Assembly (NCBI RefSeq): GCF_019904235.1
Contig: NZ_CP063202.1
Location: 248,001-312,000 of the forward strand
Length of the DNA: 64,000 nucleotides
Source: Erythrobacter sp. SCSIO 43205
Lineage (GTDB): Bacteria > Pseudomonadota > Alphaproteobacteria > Sphingomonadales > Sphingomonadaceae
Reading direction: 5' to 3'
Of the stretch, positions 1 through 8,124 are shown piece after piece (position 1 is the stretch's first letter; every line of letters starts with the position of its first letter). The position numbers were made by a program, and so were the translations under genes. Under the pieces are notes generated by a model, which worked only from the letters and a program-made list of their open reading frames with translations, was not told where the DNA came from and did no database searches.

Positions 1-149
1 TTCCCTTTCAAAGGAGATCGCCGGGCTGGGCGACAGCCAATAGACGGCGCAAGGGCAACAACGTTCCTGATTTAACATCAATCAAGTTTTCCCGATGCGG
101 CGCTCCTGCTAAACGGCTTGTGGTTTTTGTGCCGGGGGAATTATCAGCC

Positions 150-1595
150 ATGGTGAAAATGAAACTCGGCAGCGCGAAAGCGGCAGCTCTGAAATTGGCC
201 CTATGCGGCCTCTTTTCCCTCGCATTGGCGCAATTTCACCCCGCCTTGGCTCAGAACGAGGGAGGCGATGAAAGCGCATCGCAAAACCCGATTGAGATTG
301 CGGCCCCTGATGTCGCCGACGCACAGCAGGTCGCCGCCGATCAAGATCAGCTCGATGCTCTGATCACCCAGCGCCTGACGTCGATTTACGATGAGCTGAG
401 TGGACTGGACCGCGTTCGTGTCATCACCCAATCCGGCGTTGTCACTCTTAGCGGAGAGGTTGCCAACGGTGAGGCCGCACAAGAGGCTATCGCTTTGGCC
501 GAGCGGGTCGAAGGCGTCATTCTGGTGCGCGACCAGATCGAGCGGCTTCGCGATATTGAAAGCAATCTGTCGCCCGCGGTCGAAGGGCTTTCGGGTAAAA
601 TTGACGATGTGATAGCCGGCTTGCCGCTGCTTGCGGTTGCCATCGTCTTGTTTCTCGTGATCGCAATGGCCGGGCATTTGCTCGCCCGCTGGAAATCACT
701 GTGGAGTGCGATACTGCCGAATGTCTTTTTGGCAGAGCTTGTGGCTCAAGCCGTGCGCGTGATCGCCATTATCATTGGTCTTGTGGGCGCGCTTAACCTG
801 TTAGGCGCGAACGCATTGATGGGCACGATCCTTGGCGGTGCCGGTGTGGTCGGCATCGCCATAGGCTTTGCGGTGCGCGATACTCTGGAGAATTATGTCG
901 CCTCGATCATGCTCAGCCTGCGCCAACCGTTTCGTTCCGAGGACCACGTGGTGATCGGTGATCGCGAAGGGATTGTCATCCGCCTGACCTCGCGCGCAAC
1001 CATTTTGATGACGATGGAAGGCAACCATTTGCGCATCCCTAACGCGGATGTGTTCAAGGCAACCATCCTGAATTACACTCGCAACCCCGAACGGCGGTTT
1101 GAATTCGTGCTCGGCGTTGATGCAGAGGATGATCCCGCACTGGGCATTGAAACGGGTGTCGAGGCGCTGAAGGCGCTGCCGTTTCTATTGGAGACACAGG
1201 AACCCTTCGGGATCATCGAAGAGGTGGGCGATTCGAGCATCGTCCTGCGGTTTTTTGCCTGGGTTGATCAACGCAATACCGATTTTCCAAAGGCGCGCAG
1301 CCTCGCAATTCGGGCCGCTAAAAACGCGCTTGAAGAAAACGGCTTTACCCTGCCCGAACCCATATATCGGCTGCGGTTTGACCAGATGCCAGCCGCTCTC
1401 ACCGCGCAAGTGCAAGAGCAGGGCCAGAGCAGTGATCAAGCCACCCGAACACCGCCATCCCCTGAACGCATGAAAGCCACCGATCCAAGCCTTAACGATG
1501 TCGCCCCTGACAGCGCGATCAAGGAAACCGTAGAGAAGGAGCGGTCGAAAACGAACGCCGAGGATTTACTCGACGAAACACGGCCCGTTGAGTGA
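150..1595 (+). CDS. BON-domain mechanosensitive channel, MscS family
   Basis: This 481-residue inner-membrane protein probably opens as an osmotic safety valve. A signal peptide (about residues 1-35, ending ALA) is followed by a periplasmic BON domain (about 64-128, motif VVTLSGEV). Hydrophobic helices come next (about 150-172, 190-215, 222-255); the last has the Gly/Ala-rich pore pattern GTILGGAGVVGIAIGFAVRD typical of MscS TM3. A beta domain (RIPNADVFKATILNYT) and a charged C-terminal tail end the protein. The start is the ATG at 150, with GGGGGAA upstream; an in-frame GTG at 120 is less likely. BON domains are thought to bind membranes or envelope polymers. The domain order is seen; the function is inferred from the family. 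Confidence 0.88.
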   Translation: MVKMKLGSAKAAALKLALCGLFSLALAQFHPALAQNEGGDESASQNPIEIAAPDVADAQQVAADQDQLDALITQRLTSIYDELSGLDRVRVITQSGVVTLSGEVANGEAAQEAIALAERVEGVILVRDQIERLRDIESNLSPAVEGLSGKIDDVIAGLPLLAVAIVLFLVIAMAGHLLARWKSLWSAILPNVFLAELVAQAVRVIAIIIGLVGALNLLGANALMGTILGGAGVVGIAIGFAVRDTLENYVASIMLSLRQPFRSEDHVVIGDREGIVIRLTSRATILMTMEGNHLRIPNADVFKATILNYTRNPERRFEFVLGVDAEDDPALGIETGVEALKALPFLLETQEPFGIIEEVGDSSIVLRFFAWVDQRNTDFPKARSLAIRAAKNALEENGFTLPEPIYRLRFDQMPAALTAQVQEQGQSSDQATRTPPSPERMKATDPSLNDVAPDSAIKETVEKERSKTNAEDLLDETRPVE

Positions 1596-1704
1596 GTGAT
1601 TTCTTCGGATGACCCCCTGGCGCAGCGCTTTGCGAAGCTTACTCGCCATAAACGCGCGAAGGTGATAAATGGCTGGCAATAGGGGGCAATAAAGGTGAAC
1701 CAGC

Positions 1705-2499
1705 GTGCACAGGATTGACCTTGAAAGCGAACTTTCGCGATGGCCCACCACCGGACGCTTTCTCGCGGGTCGTTTGCGCCATGCCATGACCGAGGAAGAG
1801 CGCGACATTATCGAAGACTCCATCCACGAAGTCGCAACAATCGAAAAGCCTACGCGCATCCTTGAACATGGCGCGGTTTACCATCGTTCGACCATGCTTA
1901 TCGAAGGCTTTGTCGTTCGCACCATCGATGGACCGGAAAACCGCCATGCGGTCAGCTTCCATGTGCCGGGAGATTTCGTCGATTTGCACTGCTTTGCGCT
2001 CAAGCGGCTTGATCACAACATCGACACCATCGGCCCCGCCAAAGTCGGTTATGTCTCGCATCAGCGCCTGCGCAAGATCATGGAAGAGCGTCCCCAGCTC
2101 GCGCGGCTTTTGTGGTACTCGACCCTGCTTGATGCGGCCATGCACCGCGAATGGGTGATGAAGCTTGAGCAATTGACCACCGCGCGCCGCATTGCGCATA
2201 TCTTTGCTGAAATCTGGCATCGGCTTCAAATGGTGGGTCTGGCGCAGGAAAACGGTTTCGACACGCCTTTGACCCAGTCTGAACTGGGCGAGATGTGCGG
2301 CGCAACCACTATTCACGTCAACCGCGCGCTGCGCGAATTGCGCGAAGAGGGGATCGCAGAATTTGTACGCGGCCGGGTGGAATTCAGCGATCGCAAACGC
2401 CTCGAAGCGTTCGGTCTGTTCGAGCCAGATTATCTCTACGGCGAAGGCACGAATTATTTGCGAGAAGGCTATTCACAAGAGCGCGCCCTTAGTGCTTAA
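1705..2499 (+). CDS. Crp/Fnr family transcriptional regulator (copy A)
   Basis: This 264-residue cytoplasmic DNA-binding regulator starts at GTG 1705. It has an N-terminal cyclic-nucleotide-binding-type beta roll (about 25-140, with FHVPGDFVDLHCFALKRLDH) and a C-terminal Crp-type winged helix (about 160-235). The recognition helix lies in SELGEMCGATTIHVNRALRE. It has only scattered cysteines, so no Fnr-type iron-sulfur cluster is expected. The following gene encodes a paralogue that aligns nearly end to end, starting from the shared FLAGRL. The ligand is unknown. The GTG start is chosen because it makes the N-termini of the two copies line up. Confidence 0.88.
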   Translation: MHRIDLESELSRWPTTGRFLAGRLRHAMTEEERDIIEDSIHEVATIEKPTRILEHGAVYHRSTMLIEGFVVRTIDGPENRHAVSFHVPGDFVDLHCFALKRLDHNIDTIGPAKVGYVSHQRLRKIMEERPQLARLLWYSTLLDAAMHREWVMKLEQLTTARRIAHIFAEIWHRLQMVGLAQENGFDTPLTQSELGEMCGATTIHVNRALRELREEGIAEFVRGRVEFSDRKRLEAFGLFEPDYLYGEGTNYLREGYSQERALSA

Positions 2500-2565
2500 G
2501 AAAATTTCAAAAGCCTAACATCTGTCAATAGACCGGCTGCGCTCACTGTCTGTATTGCCAAGCTC

Positions 2566-3339
2566 ATGGACATCAGACGCAGTGCCTTTGCAACGCAGGA
2601 TTTTCCGCTGAGCGGCGATTTTCTGGCAGGGCGCCTTCGCAAACATCTCAATCACGGCGACCTCACCTATATTGAGGGCCTGTTCGACCAGCCTCGCATC
2701 CTGCCCGCACGCGAAACACTCGTGCATCAGGGCAATCGCATGGATGTCAGCGCGATGCTTGTCTCCGGCTTTATGTTCCGCACAATCAACCGCGGGACCA
2801 ATAGGCACATCGTCGGCATCCACTTGCCCGGCGATTTCGTCGATCTGCACTCTTTTGCGCTGAAGCGTTTGGACCACTCGATCGTCGCGGTCGACGATGT
2901 GAGCGTGGCTATGGTCGAACACGCGAAGCTTGAGCGCGTTATGCGCGAGCGGCCGCATATTGCGCGCGCCATGTGGTTTGCAACGCTGCTTGATGCGTCA
3001 ATCCACCGCAAGTGGGTCCAAATCATGGAAAGCCTCGATGCACCGCGAAGGATTGCGCATATATTCTGCGAGCTGCAAAGCCGCCTGAAACTCATTGGCC
3101 GAGCCAGTGACAAGGTGGTGCGCACGCCGTTCACGCAAAAAGACATCGCCGATATGTCAGGCGTCAGCGCCATCCACGCCAACCGCGCCCTGAGCAAGCT
3201 TCGAGAGCTTGAATTGGCAGAGATCAGACGCGGTACTCTCTACACAGAGGACTGGGACGCTCTACGAAAATACGCCGGTTTCGACGCGAGCTATCTGTAC
3301 GGCGACGGACCTCTGCAACTGAATGAAGGCTGGGAATGA
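2566..3339 (+). CDS. Crp/Fnr family transcriptional regulator (copy B)
   Basis: This 257-residue regulator lies 66 bp downstream of copy A and is clearly its paralogue. It shares FLAGRL, the LPGDFVDLHSFALKRLDHS segment, the ARRIAHIF-type linker and a Crp-type winged helix (DIADMSGVSAIHANRAL). Both end in a DASYLYGDG / PDYLYGEG tail. No cysteine cluster for an Fe-S sensor is seen. It is the last chromosomal gene before the integrated element, whose left repeat starts 37 bp after its stop codon. The tandem pair probably arose by duplication, and different recognition helices imply different DNA targets; both points are inference. Confidence 0.88.
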   Translation: MDIRRSAFATQDFPLSGDFLAGRLRKHLNHGDLTYIEGLFDQPRILPARETLVHQGNRMDVSAMLVSGFMFRTINRGTNRHIVGIHLPGDFVDLHSFALKRLDHSIVAVDDVSVAMVEHAKLERVMRERPHIARAMWFATLLDASIHRKWVQIMESLDAPRRIAHIFCELQSRLKLIGRASDKVVRTPFTQKDIADMSGVSAIHANRALSKLRELELAEIRRGTLYTEDWDALRKYAGFDASYLYGDGPLQLNEGWE

Positions 3340-3375
3340 CCGCGCGCACACCGCGACAAGCCATCCCCGAAAAAC

Positions 3376-3425
3376 TGGCGCACCCGAGAGGATTCGAACC
3401 TCTGGCCTCTGCCTTCGGAGGGCAG
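3376..3425 (-). repeat. attL: displaced 3' half of tRNA-Arg
   Basis: These 50 bp are identical to 8819-8868. Read on the minus strand they run from the 5' strand of the anticodon stem through the T arm to the acceptor and CCA. They lack the 5' acceptor strand and the D arm, so this is not a working tRNA. It is the chromosomal 3' fragment pushed aside by integration. The repeat begins at the anticodon stem, which suggests strand exchange in the anticodon region. Confidence 0.93.
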
Positions 3426-3519
3426 GTTTTAGATATAATCATGGACAAAGCCGGATACTAGAAACCGTTTAATAGCAGGGCCTTGCGTGTAGGCTTGTCT
3501 GATTCCGTCCCGCCATGTA

Positions 3520-3549
3520 TTCCGTACGCATTCCGTACGAAACGAAAAG
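3520..3549 (+). promoter_or_regulatory. Left arm-type site pair (candidate integrase binding sites)
   Basis: Two TTCCGTAC boxes occur at 3520 and 3531, exactly 11 bp apart, followed by ACGAAAAG. The same two boxes with the same spacing and tail are found at 8765-8793, near the other end of the element. They lie just upstream of the integrase ATG at 3561, so the integrase could repress its own gene. Paired direct repeats inside both ends are what is expected of tyrosine-integrase arm sites. Binding itself is inferred. Confidence 0.65.
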
Positions 3550-3560
3550 GGCGGTGCGCA

Positions 3561-4721
3561 ATGGCGCTAGATTTGAGTAAGGTTGGCGAGCGAGAGAGGC
3601 TCAAGAGGCAGCGCGAGCCGCATTGGCAGCGCTTGCGGGCAGGATGCTTTCTTGGCTTTCGCCCCTCTAAGCGAGGCGGGGCAGGTACATGGATTGCGCG
3701 CGCCTATGATGAGGACAGCGGAAAGTATCAGCTCAAATCGCTAGGCGACTTTGGCGAACTGGCAGGCAATGCACGCTTTGCGGCAGCAAAAAAGGAAGCT
3801 GAAAAACTCGCTGAATATGTCGAAGCGGGCGGGGAGATACGCGCCAAGCTCGAAACCGTTGCGGATGCTTGCCGCGAGTATGCAGAGAGCAAACCGGAAG
3901 CCGAGGCGCGGTTCAAACGCTATGTTTACGGCGATCCGCTTGGGAAAGTGAAGCTCGACAAGCTGCGCAAGCGGCACCTTAAGGAATGGCGCGAGCGGCT
4001 GGAGGAAACGCCCTCGCTTGTGAGCCGCTCAAAGGAAGGCGAGACGCGCACCCGCAAGCGCGCCCCTTCAACCGTCAATCGCGATATGGCCGTGCTGAGG
4101 GCGGCGCTCTCGAAAGTACTTTCCCCCGGCGCGCCCAAGAGCGAGGCGGCATGGCAAGAGGCGCTAAGGGCTATCCCAAATGCAGATAGGCAGCGCACCC
4201 TTTACCTAGACCGCGATCAGCGGCGCACTTTGCTCGGGGCGCTCGATAGCGAGATTGCACCTTTCGTTCGGGCGCTATGCCTCCTGCCACTACGCCCCGG
4301 CGCTATGGCCGCGCTTATGGCTGGCGACTTTGACAAGCGCACCTCTGAATTGACTATCGGGAAGGACAAGACGGGAAAGCCCCGGCGCATACAGCTTCCA
4401 GCCGAGGCGGCGGGCGTTATGGTGGAGCAATCAAAAGACAAACTGCCAAGCGCGCCATTGTTTATGCGTAGCAACGGCAAGGCATGGGATAAGAATAGCT
4501 GGAAAAAACCGATTGCGGCGGCGGTGAAGGCGGCAGAGCTACCCGTCGGAGCCACTGCCTACACCTTGCGCCACAGCACGATCACAGACCTCGTGAGCGC
4601 GGGCTTGCCGCTTCTCACCATCGCGCAAATCAGCGGCACCAGTGCCGAGATGATTGAACGGCACTATGGGCACCTTGCCAGCGATGCGGCGGTCAAGGCG
4701 CTTGGCGAGCTGGCGCTTTAA
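3561..4721 (+). CDS. Tyrosine recombinase/integrase of the tRNA-Arg element
   Basis: This 386-residue phage-type integrase should catalyse strand exchange at the 50-bp tRNA core. An arm- and core-binding N-terminal part (about 1-190) precedes the catalytic domain. Visible active-site features are Arg in LLPLRPGAMAAL, Lys in KDKTGKPRRI, Arg in YTLRHS (the usual preceding His is Tyr), GTSAEMIERHYGHL, and the Tyr of RHYGHL. The ATG at 3561 is preferred over an upstream TTG because AAAAGGG lies just before it and the arm-site boxes lie upstream. Its stop overlaps the next start (TAATG), so the two are probably co-transcribed. Confidence 0.93.
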   Translation: MALDLSKVGERERLKRQREPHWQRLRAGCFLGFRPSKRGGAGTWIARAYDEDSGKYQLKSLGDFGELAGNARFAAAKKEAEKLAEYVEAGGEIRAKLETVADACREYAESKPEAEARFKRYVYGDPLGKVKLDKLRKRHLKEWRERLEETPSLVSRSKEGETRTRKRAPSTVNRDMAVLRAALSKVLSPGAPKSEAAWQEALRAIPNADRQRTLYLDRDQRRTLLGALDSEIAPFVRALCLLPLRPGAMAALMAGDFDKRTSELTIGKDKTGKPRRIQLPAEAAGVMVEQSKDKLPSAPLFMRSNGKAWDKNSWKKPIAAAVKAAELPVGATAYTLRHSTITDLVSAGLPLLTIAQISGTSAEMIERHYGHLASDAAVKALGELAL

Positions 4722-5560
4722 TGATGCGATCTACTGATGATCGTCCGATTGTGCGCGTGACAGACAACGAATTGCTCGCTGCTATGCAGATACTTACCTG
4801 CATTGCGAGACCACACAATCAAAGGAAGCTTGAGGCAGGGGGCAAACTGCTACAGGCGTGGTTTTGGGCACGGAAGAGACACCGGGGCGAGTCCGTGCCT
4901 GAACTAGATTTTTTGCACCCTAAGTCTCTTCAGAGAAACCGGATTGAACGTGGGCTCAGAACCTTTTCAAATGATCTTTGGCAGGCCTTGGAGGCAGGAA
5001 GCTGGCTGCAAGCGATAATCCTTGGAAGCGCCCCAAGAGAGCATCCTTGGTTTTCAAGCTTCGGAGGGATTAGCCAGCGCTCGCTTGGCGCGAGTCACTG
5101 GAACAAGAAGAATGCCACAAGGCTTGCAGTCGACAACGATTGGACGCGCTCAAGCCTCGATGATGCTGGCAATGTAAGAGCCGCGATATGGCGGAAGCGC
5201 CGTCCAATCGTGCACATGGCCTTAGCAGCGGCAAACGAGATTGCAGCGGCGGCGCAAAAACGTGAGGAGCCAAGCGAGAAGTTGAAGCAACTTCAAGCCG
5301 ATTGGCTGGCGATCACACCAGACTGCCAACGCGCGATTGACGAAGGCCATCACGATGCTCCTGCTATCGCCGAGTGGAACAGGCTCTCTAGGGCGATTAG
5401 CGAGGAACGCAGAAGCTCAAGGCAGTCAATAGAGCTTGAAGCCATTGTCTTCGATCCCGTTTGGGTCGCACCAGCTCTTGAGCAGGCAGAGGCATGGGCG
5501 ACTACAATTGAAAGCCGAAACTTAGTCAGCGGTGTGCCGCTGTGGCGCTTCGTCCGATAG
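4721..5560 (+). CDS. Hypothetical protein of the integrative element
   Basis: This 279-residue soluble protein is not recognised. It starts at an ATG overlapping the integrase stop codon, which implies coupled translation. It contains no signal peptide or membrane segment. The middle is rich in basic and aromatic residues (RNRIERGLRTFSNDLWQAL; WFSSFGG), and a helical Ala/Glu/Lys-rich stretch follows (about 165-200). The gene looks less GC-rich than its chromosomal neighbours, which fits transfer. No catalytic motif stands out; its position beside int suggests a role in maintenance or control of the element. Confidence 0.75.
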   Translation: MMRSTDDRPIVRVTDNELLAAMQILTCIARPHNQRKLEAGGKLLQAWFWARKRHRGESVPELDFLHPKSLQRNRIERGLRTFSNDLWQALEAGSWLQAIILGSAPREHPWFSSFGGISQRSLGASHWNKKNATRLAVDNDWTRSSLDDAGNVRAAIWRKRRPIVHMALAAANEIAAAAQKREEPSEKLKQLQADWLAITPDCQRAIDEGHHDAPAIAEWNRLSRAISEERRSSRQSIELEAIVFDPVWVAPALEQAEAWATTIESRNLVSGVPLWRFVR

Positions 5561-5656
5561 AGGACAAGTTTGCATCCCAGAATAATGAGCGCGCCCATGC
5601 AATGTAAGCTTCAATCAAGCGCTGGCGAGTTTGCCAGTGTCCAACTGGAGTTAAAT

Positions 5657-5845
5657 ATGGCTTCTCAATTGAACTACCAAATCCCCGAGGCGGTACAAGC
5701 CTCAGGTCTATCGCGCTCTCGCATTTATCAAGCACTCAAGCTTGGTGAATTGCGCGCAATCAAAGCAGGACGGCGCACCTTAATTCCCGTATCGGAGCTT
5801 GAAGCCTATTTGGCCTCTCTCCCCACCTATGGCGCGGGAGAATGA
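5657..5845 (+). CDS. Excisionase-type helix-turn-helix protein
   Basis: This 62-residue protein has the layout of the excisionase/MerR-like HTH_17 family. Helix-turn-helix AVQASGLSRSRIYQALKLGE is followed by the wing LRAIKAGRRTLIPVSELEAYL. Such proteins bend DNA at att sites and favour excision over integration. The ATG at 5657 has TGGAG upstream and lies about 100 bp after the previous gene, so it may have its own promoter. It begins a tightly packed series of small genes. The fold is clear; the excisionase role is inferred from size and context. Confidence 0.85.
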   Translation: MASQLNYQIPEAVQASGLSRSRIYQALKLGELRAIKAGRRTLIPVSELEAYLASLPTYGAGE

Positions 5846-5848
5846 ACG

Positions 5849-6046
5849 ATGAGTATCCCTACAAAAGAGCAAAACCGGGGCGCTGCTATCGCCCCGGCTT
5901 CGCGCAATCAACTAGGTCGCTGGTTGCACAACCGTCTTACAGCGCAGGAGCAACAGGAGCAAACGCTTATTGCTCAATTCCAGCTTTCCGGCCCGTGGGC
6001 GCGGGAGCTGGCGAGGCATTGCTTTGGAGAGGCGGCGAATGACTGA
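5849..6046 (+). CDS. Small hypothetical protein (65 aa)
   Basis: This is a small Gln/Ala-rich, probably helical soluble protein of unknown function. The ATG at 5849 has GGGAGA 8 bp upstream, and its stop overlaps the next gene by 8 bp. A second ATG at 5842 opens a different frame of similar length and overlaps the previous stop. The 5849 frame is preferred because its composition looks protein-like, whereas the other is rich in Cys, Gly, Arg and Trp. Confidence 0.6.
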   Translation: MSIPTKEQNRGAAIAPASRNQLGRWLHNRLTAQEQQEQTLIAQFQLSGPWARELARHCFGEAAND

Positions 6047-6242
6047 GCAACCTTTCAAAAACCATCGCTCGGCAGCTCTCGCTTTACTCAATGGCGGATA
6101 CCGTCTCACACGCAAAGCGGGGCAATTCCTGGGGCAAATTGCGGTTGACCCTTCGCCCATGAGTGAGGCTCAGGCAGAGTGGCTTTCAAAGCTGCTTGAG
6201 AAAAACGCCTTACCCCCTCTGGCATTGGGAGGCGCAAAATGA
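6039..6242 (+). CDS. Small hypothetical protein (67 aa)
   Basis: This 67-residue protein overlaps both neighbours (8 bp upstream, ATGA downstream) and has GGAGAGG before its ATG. It is basic at the N-terminus (NHRSAALALLNGGYRLTRKA) and contains LGQIAVDP and SEAQAEWLSKLLEK. The pattern recalls small accessory proteins encoded beside replication genes of integrative elements, but no family is recognised. Tight coupling suggests it is made together with the downstream winged-helix and Rep-like proteins. Confidence 0.65.
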   Translation: MTEQPFKNHRSAALALLNGGYRLTRKAGQFLGQIAVDPSPMSEAQAEWLSKLLEKNALPPLALGGAK

Positions 6243-6562
6243 GCCGCTATCCTGATGCACCCGGCCATCGCAATGTCGATACGTCCATTGCCGCTGCAAA
6301 CGCGCTCGCTCCCAAGCTGGGACGACTGCAAAGGCTCGCCCACACTGCGATCAAAGCGGCAAAAGAGCGCGGACTTACGGCTGACGAATTAGCCGCCAAC
6401 CTCGGCATGGACCGCTATTCAATCCAGCCGCGCACAAGTGAATTGAGGCGCAAAGGATTGATCCGGGACAGCGGACAGCGGCGACGCAATTCAAGCGGCA
6501 AAGCGGCCATTGTTTGGGTTGCGGCGAATGATGGTGAAACCATCGCCAAGAGCGCAGCGTGA
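6239..6562 (+). CDS. Winged-helix-like DNA-binding protein
   Basis: This 107-residue protein looks like a compact helix-turn-helix or winged-helix domain. Helices in LQRLAHTAIKAAKERGLTAD and ELAANLGMDRYSIQPRTSEL lead to the wing LRRKGLIRDSGQRRRNSSG. The recognition-helix pattern resembles MarR/phage replication-control folds. Its start overlaps the previous stop (ATGA) and its stop overlaps the GTG of the Rep-like gene (GTGA). It could regulate or assist the Rep-like protein; that is inferred only from adjacency. Confidence 0.75.
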   Translation: MSRYPDAPGHRNVDTSIAAANALAPKLGRLQRLAHTAIKAAKERGLTADELAANLGMDRYSIQPRTSELRRKGLIRDSGQRRRNSSGKAAIVWVAANDGETIAKSAA

Positions 6563-7356
6563 TTGGCCTAGCCATGCCTTCAGAACGCGCAAAAGCCACT
6601 GAGCATGGCGCAGTTATGAAACTTCACCGGGGGGCAACTTTCGGTGAAGTTTCAAACACGCCCGCTCGCTCAGAAACCCGCCAAATTGCAACGCTCGCCG
6701 AGAATGGCACGGCAGATGCAATAAATTACTTAAACCAAAGTGGTGCAGCCAATTGTGGTAAGGCGACAGGAAGGGGAGGCGCACGCAACCGCGCAGACAG
6801 ACAGACAAGGCAGCTCACAAAGGCACAGGAAGCGAATCTAGGGGCCGCTGAGCGTCATTCGCGCCTTGTAGGACTGCCTTTGACCCGAATGGTCACGATA
6901 CACTGGAAAGCCGCTGGTGTGCCTCTAGAGGGCATGGCGAAAGCCACGGGCGCATTCATCGACAAGCTCACAAAGTGGCTCGCAAGGCGCGGTGCTCGCA
7001 CGGCATGGCTTTGGGTTCACGAAAACACTGGCGACAAATGCTGGCACGCGCACATCCTGATCCACATCCCGGCAGCTTGCGTGAATGGACTTCCGGCGGC
7101 GCAAAAGCGGTGGCTCAAGCAAATTACGGGCCGCCCCTACTCTGCCAATATCATTCACAGCGATCCGATTGGTGGGCGCTTAGGATTGGAACTGAGCAAC
7201 CCGCCATTGCACCAGAAAAATTGCGAGGCCGTGCTCTCGTATGTCTTGAAGGGGCGCGACCCGGACAAACCGCAAGGCGTTATCGTGGGCAGGCGGTGCA
7301 GCACGTCTCAGAACATTGGCCGCAAGGCGCGAGCAGAGAGGGGAGGGGGCGGTTAA
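6559..7356 (+). CDS. Putative HUH-superfamily replication initiator/relaxase-like protein
   Basis: The three motifs of HUH nucleases occur in order. Motif 1 is RMVTIHW (about 110-116), motif 2 is HAHILIHIP with the metal-binding His pair (about 163-165), and motif 3 is YVLKG with the candidate nucleophile Tyr (about 227) and Lys. Such enzymes nick one DNA strand and form a Tyr-DNA bond to start rolling-circle replication or transfer. The 265-residue length fits small Rep proteins. The GTG start overlaps the previous stop (GTGA). The N-terminal 75 residues are low-complexity and Ala/Arg-rich. Assignment rests on motif reading, not on a close named homologue. Confidence 0.65.
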   Translation: MIGLAMPSERAKATEHGAVMKLHRGATFGEVSNTPARSETRQIATLAENGTADAINYLNQSGAANCGKATGRGGARNRADRQTRQLTKAQEANLGAAERHSRLVGLPLTRMVTIHWKAAGVPLEGMAKATGAFIDKLTKWLARRGARTAWLWVHENTGDKCWHAHILIHIPAACVNGLPAAQKRWLKQITGRPYSANIIHSDPIGGRLGLELSNPPLHQKNCEAVLSYVLKGRDPDKPQGVIVGRRCSTSQNIGRKARAERGGGG

Positions 7357-7446
7357 TTCCTTGCACCTTCAAACCGTAGACCGGGGCAAAATGAAAACTT
7401 TATCGCAAACCCAGTTTTTTCACCCGCGCGCGCGAGGTTAGTTCTA

Positions 7447-8124
7447 ATGAGTAGAAATAAGAAAAAGACCAAGAGCCAAGAGACGAGCAACAAGCTTGAA
7501 GCAAAGCCCCAAGACGGGGAAAGCCAAGAGCTTACCTTTTCCCGACTAACCTTAAGCCCAGCGGTGCGCCATGCAAACACGGCGGCCACATTTGCAGCGC
7601 CGTCATTTGGCAGAGAGCGGCAACAGTCAATCGAGCATGACGTGAAAGTGCTGAAAGAGGTGATGGCTCAGGCAGAGAATGGCGACAAAGCTTTTGCCAG
7701 CCAATTGCTTGCCGCTCAGGCGGTTTCGCTCGATGCAATCTTTACAGAATTGGCGCGGCGATCAGCGATAAACATGGGCGAGCACTTGCACGCCTCTGAG
7801 CGATATATGCGTCTGGCCCTCAAAGCCCAAAGCAATTGCCGCGCAACGCTTGAGGCTCTCTCAAAGCTTCACCAGCCGCGCGAACAAATTGTGAAGCACG
7901 TTCACGTCAATGAGGGCGGGCAAGCAGTGGTTGCGGACCAATTTCACCAGCACAAAGGGGGGCAAAATGGAAAAACCCGCAAACAATCCCACGCAACCGG
8001 AACAACTGGCAAAGGCCCCGAGGTGCTTAGCCAAGACCCGCAACGGGACGGCGTGTCAATCTCCAGCGGTAAAGGGCAAGAAAAGGTGCAGGATGCACGG
8101 CGGGACCAATCCGGGAGCGCCTAA
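7447..8124 (+). CDS. Hypothetical element protein with HVHVNEGGQAVVADQF motif
   Basis: This 225-residue protein has a charged, disordered N-terminus (MSRNKKKTKSQET), a helical core (about 55-145; VLKEVMAQAENGDKAFASQL) and a His-rich segment (KHVHVNEGGQAVVADQFHQH). A low-complexity tail coincides with an overlapping gene in another frame from 7967. From general knowledge, proteins with this His/Gly motif occur in alphaproteobacterial prophages and islands, with no assigned function. Its place after the Rep-like gene suggests a role in packaging or replication, but nothing catalytic is visible. Confidence 0.75.
   Translation: MSRNKKKTKSQETSNKLEAKPQDGESQELTFSRLTLSPAVRHANTAATFAAPSFGRERQQSIEHDVKVLKEVMAQAENGDKAFASQLLAAQAVSLDAIFTELARRSAINMGEHLHASERYMRLALKAQSNCRATLEALSKLHQPREQIVKHVHVNEGGQAVVADQFHQHKGGQNGKTRKQSHATGTTGKGPEVLSQDPQRDGVSISSGKGQEKVQDARRDQSGSA

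Noticed and set aside
70..100. FNR-type box before the MscS gene
   Set aside because: On the minus strand the halves TTGAT and ATCAG are five bases apart with a mismatch, so it does not fit the consensus.
1..149. Partial gene at the left edge
   Set aside because: No frame continues in with protein-like composition; the stretch is treated as the upstream region of the channel gene.
3376..3425. Functional tRNA at the left repeat
   Set aside because: The 5' acceptor strand and D arm are missing; it is only the displaced 3' half.
5842..6042. Alternative 66-codon ORF overlapping 5849-6046
   Set aside because: Its composition is unlikely for a folded protein, and the ribosome-site spacing fits the 5849 start better.
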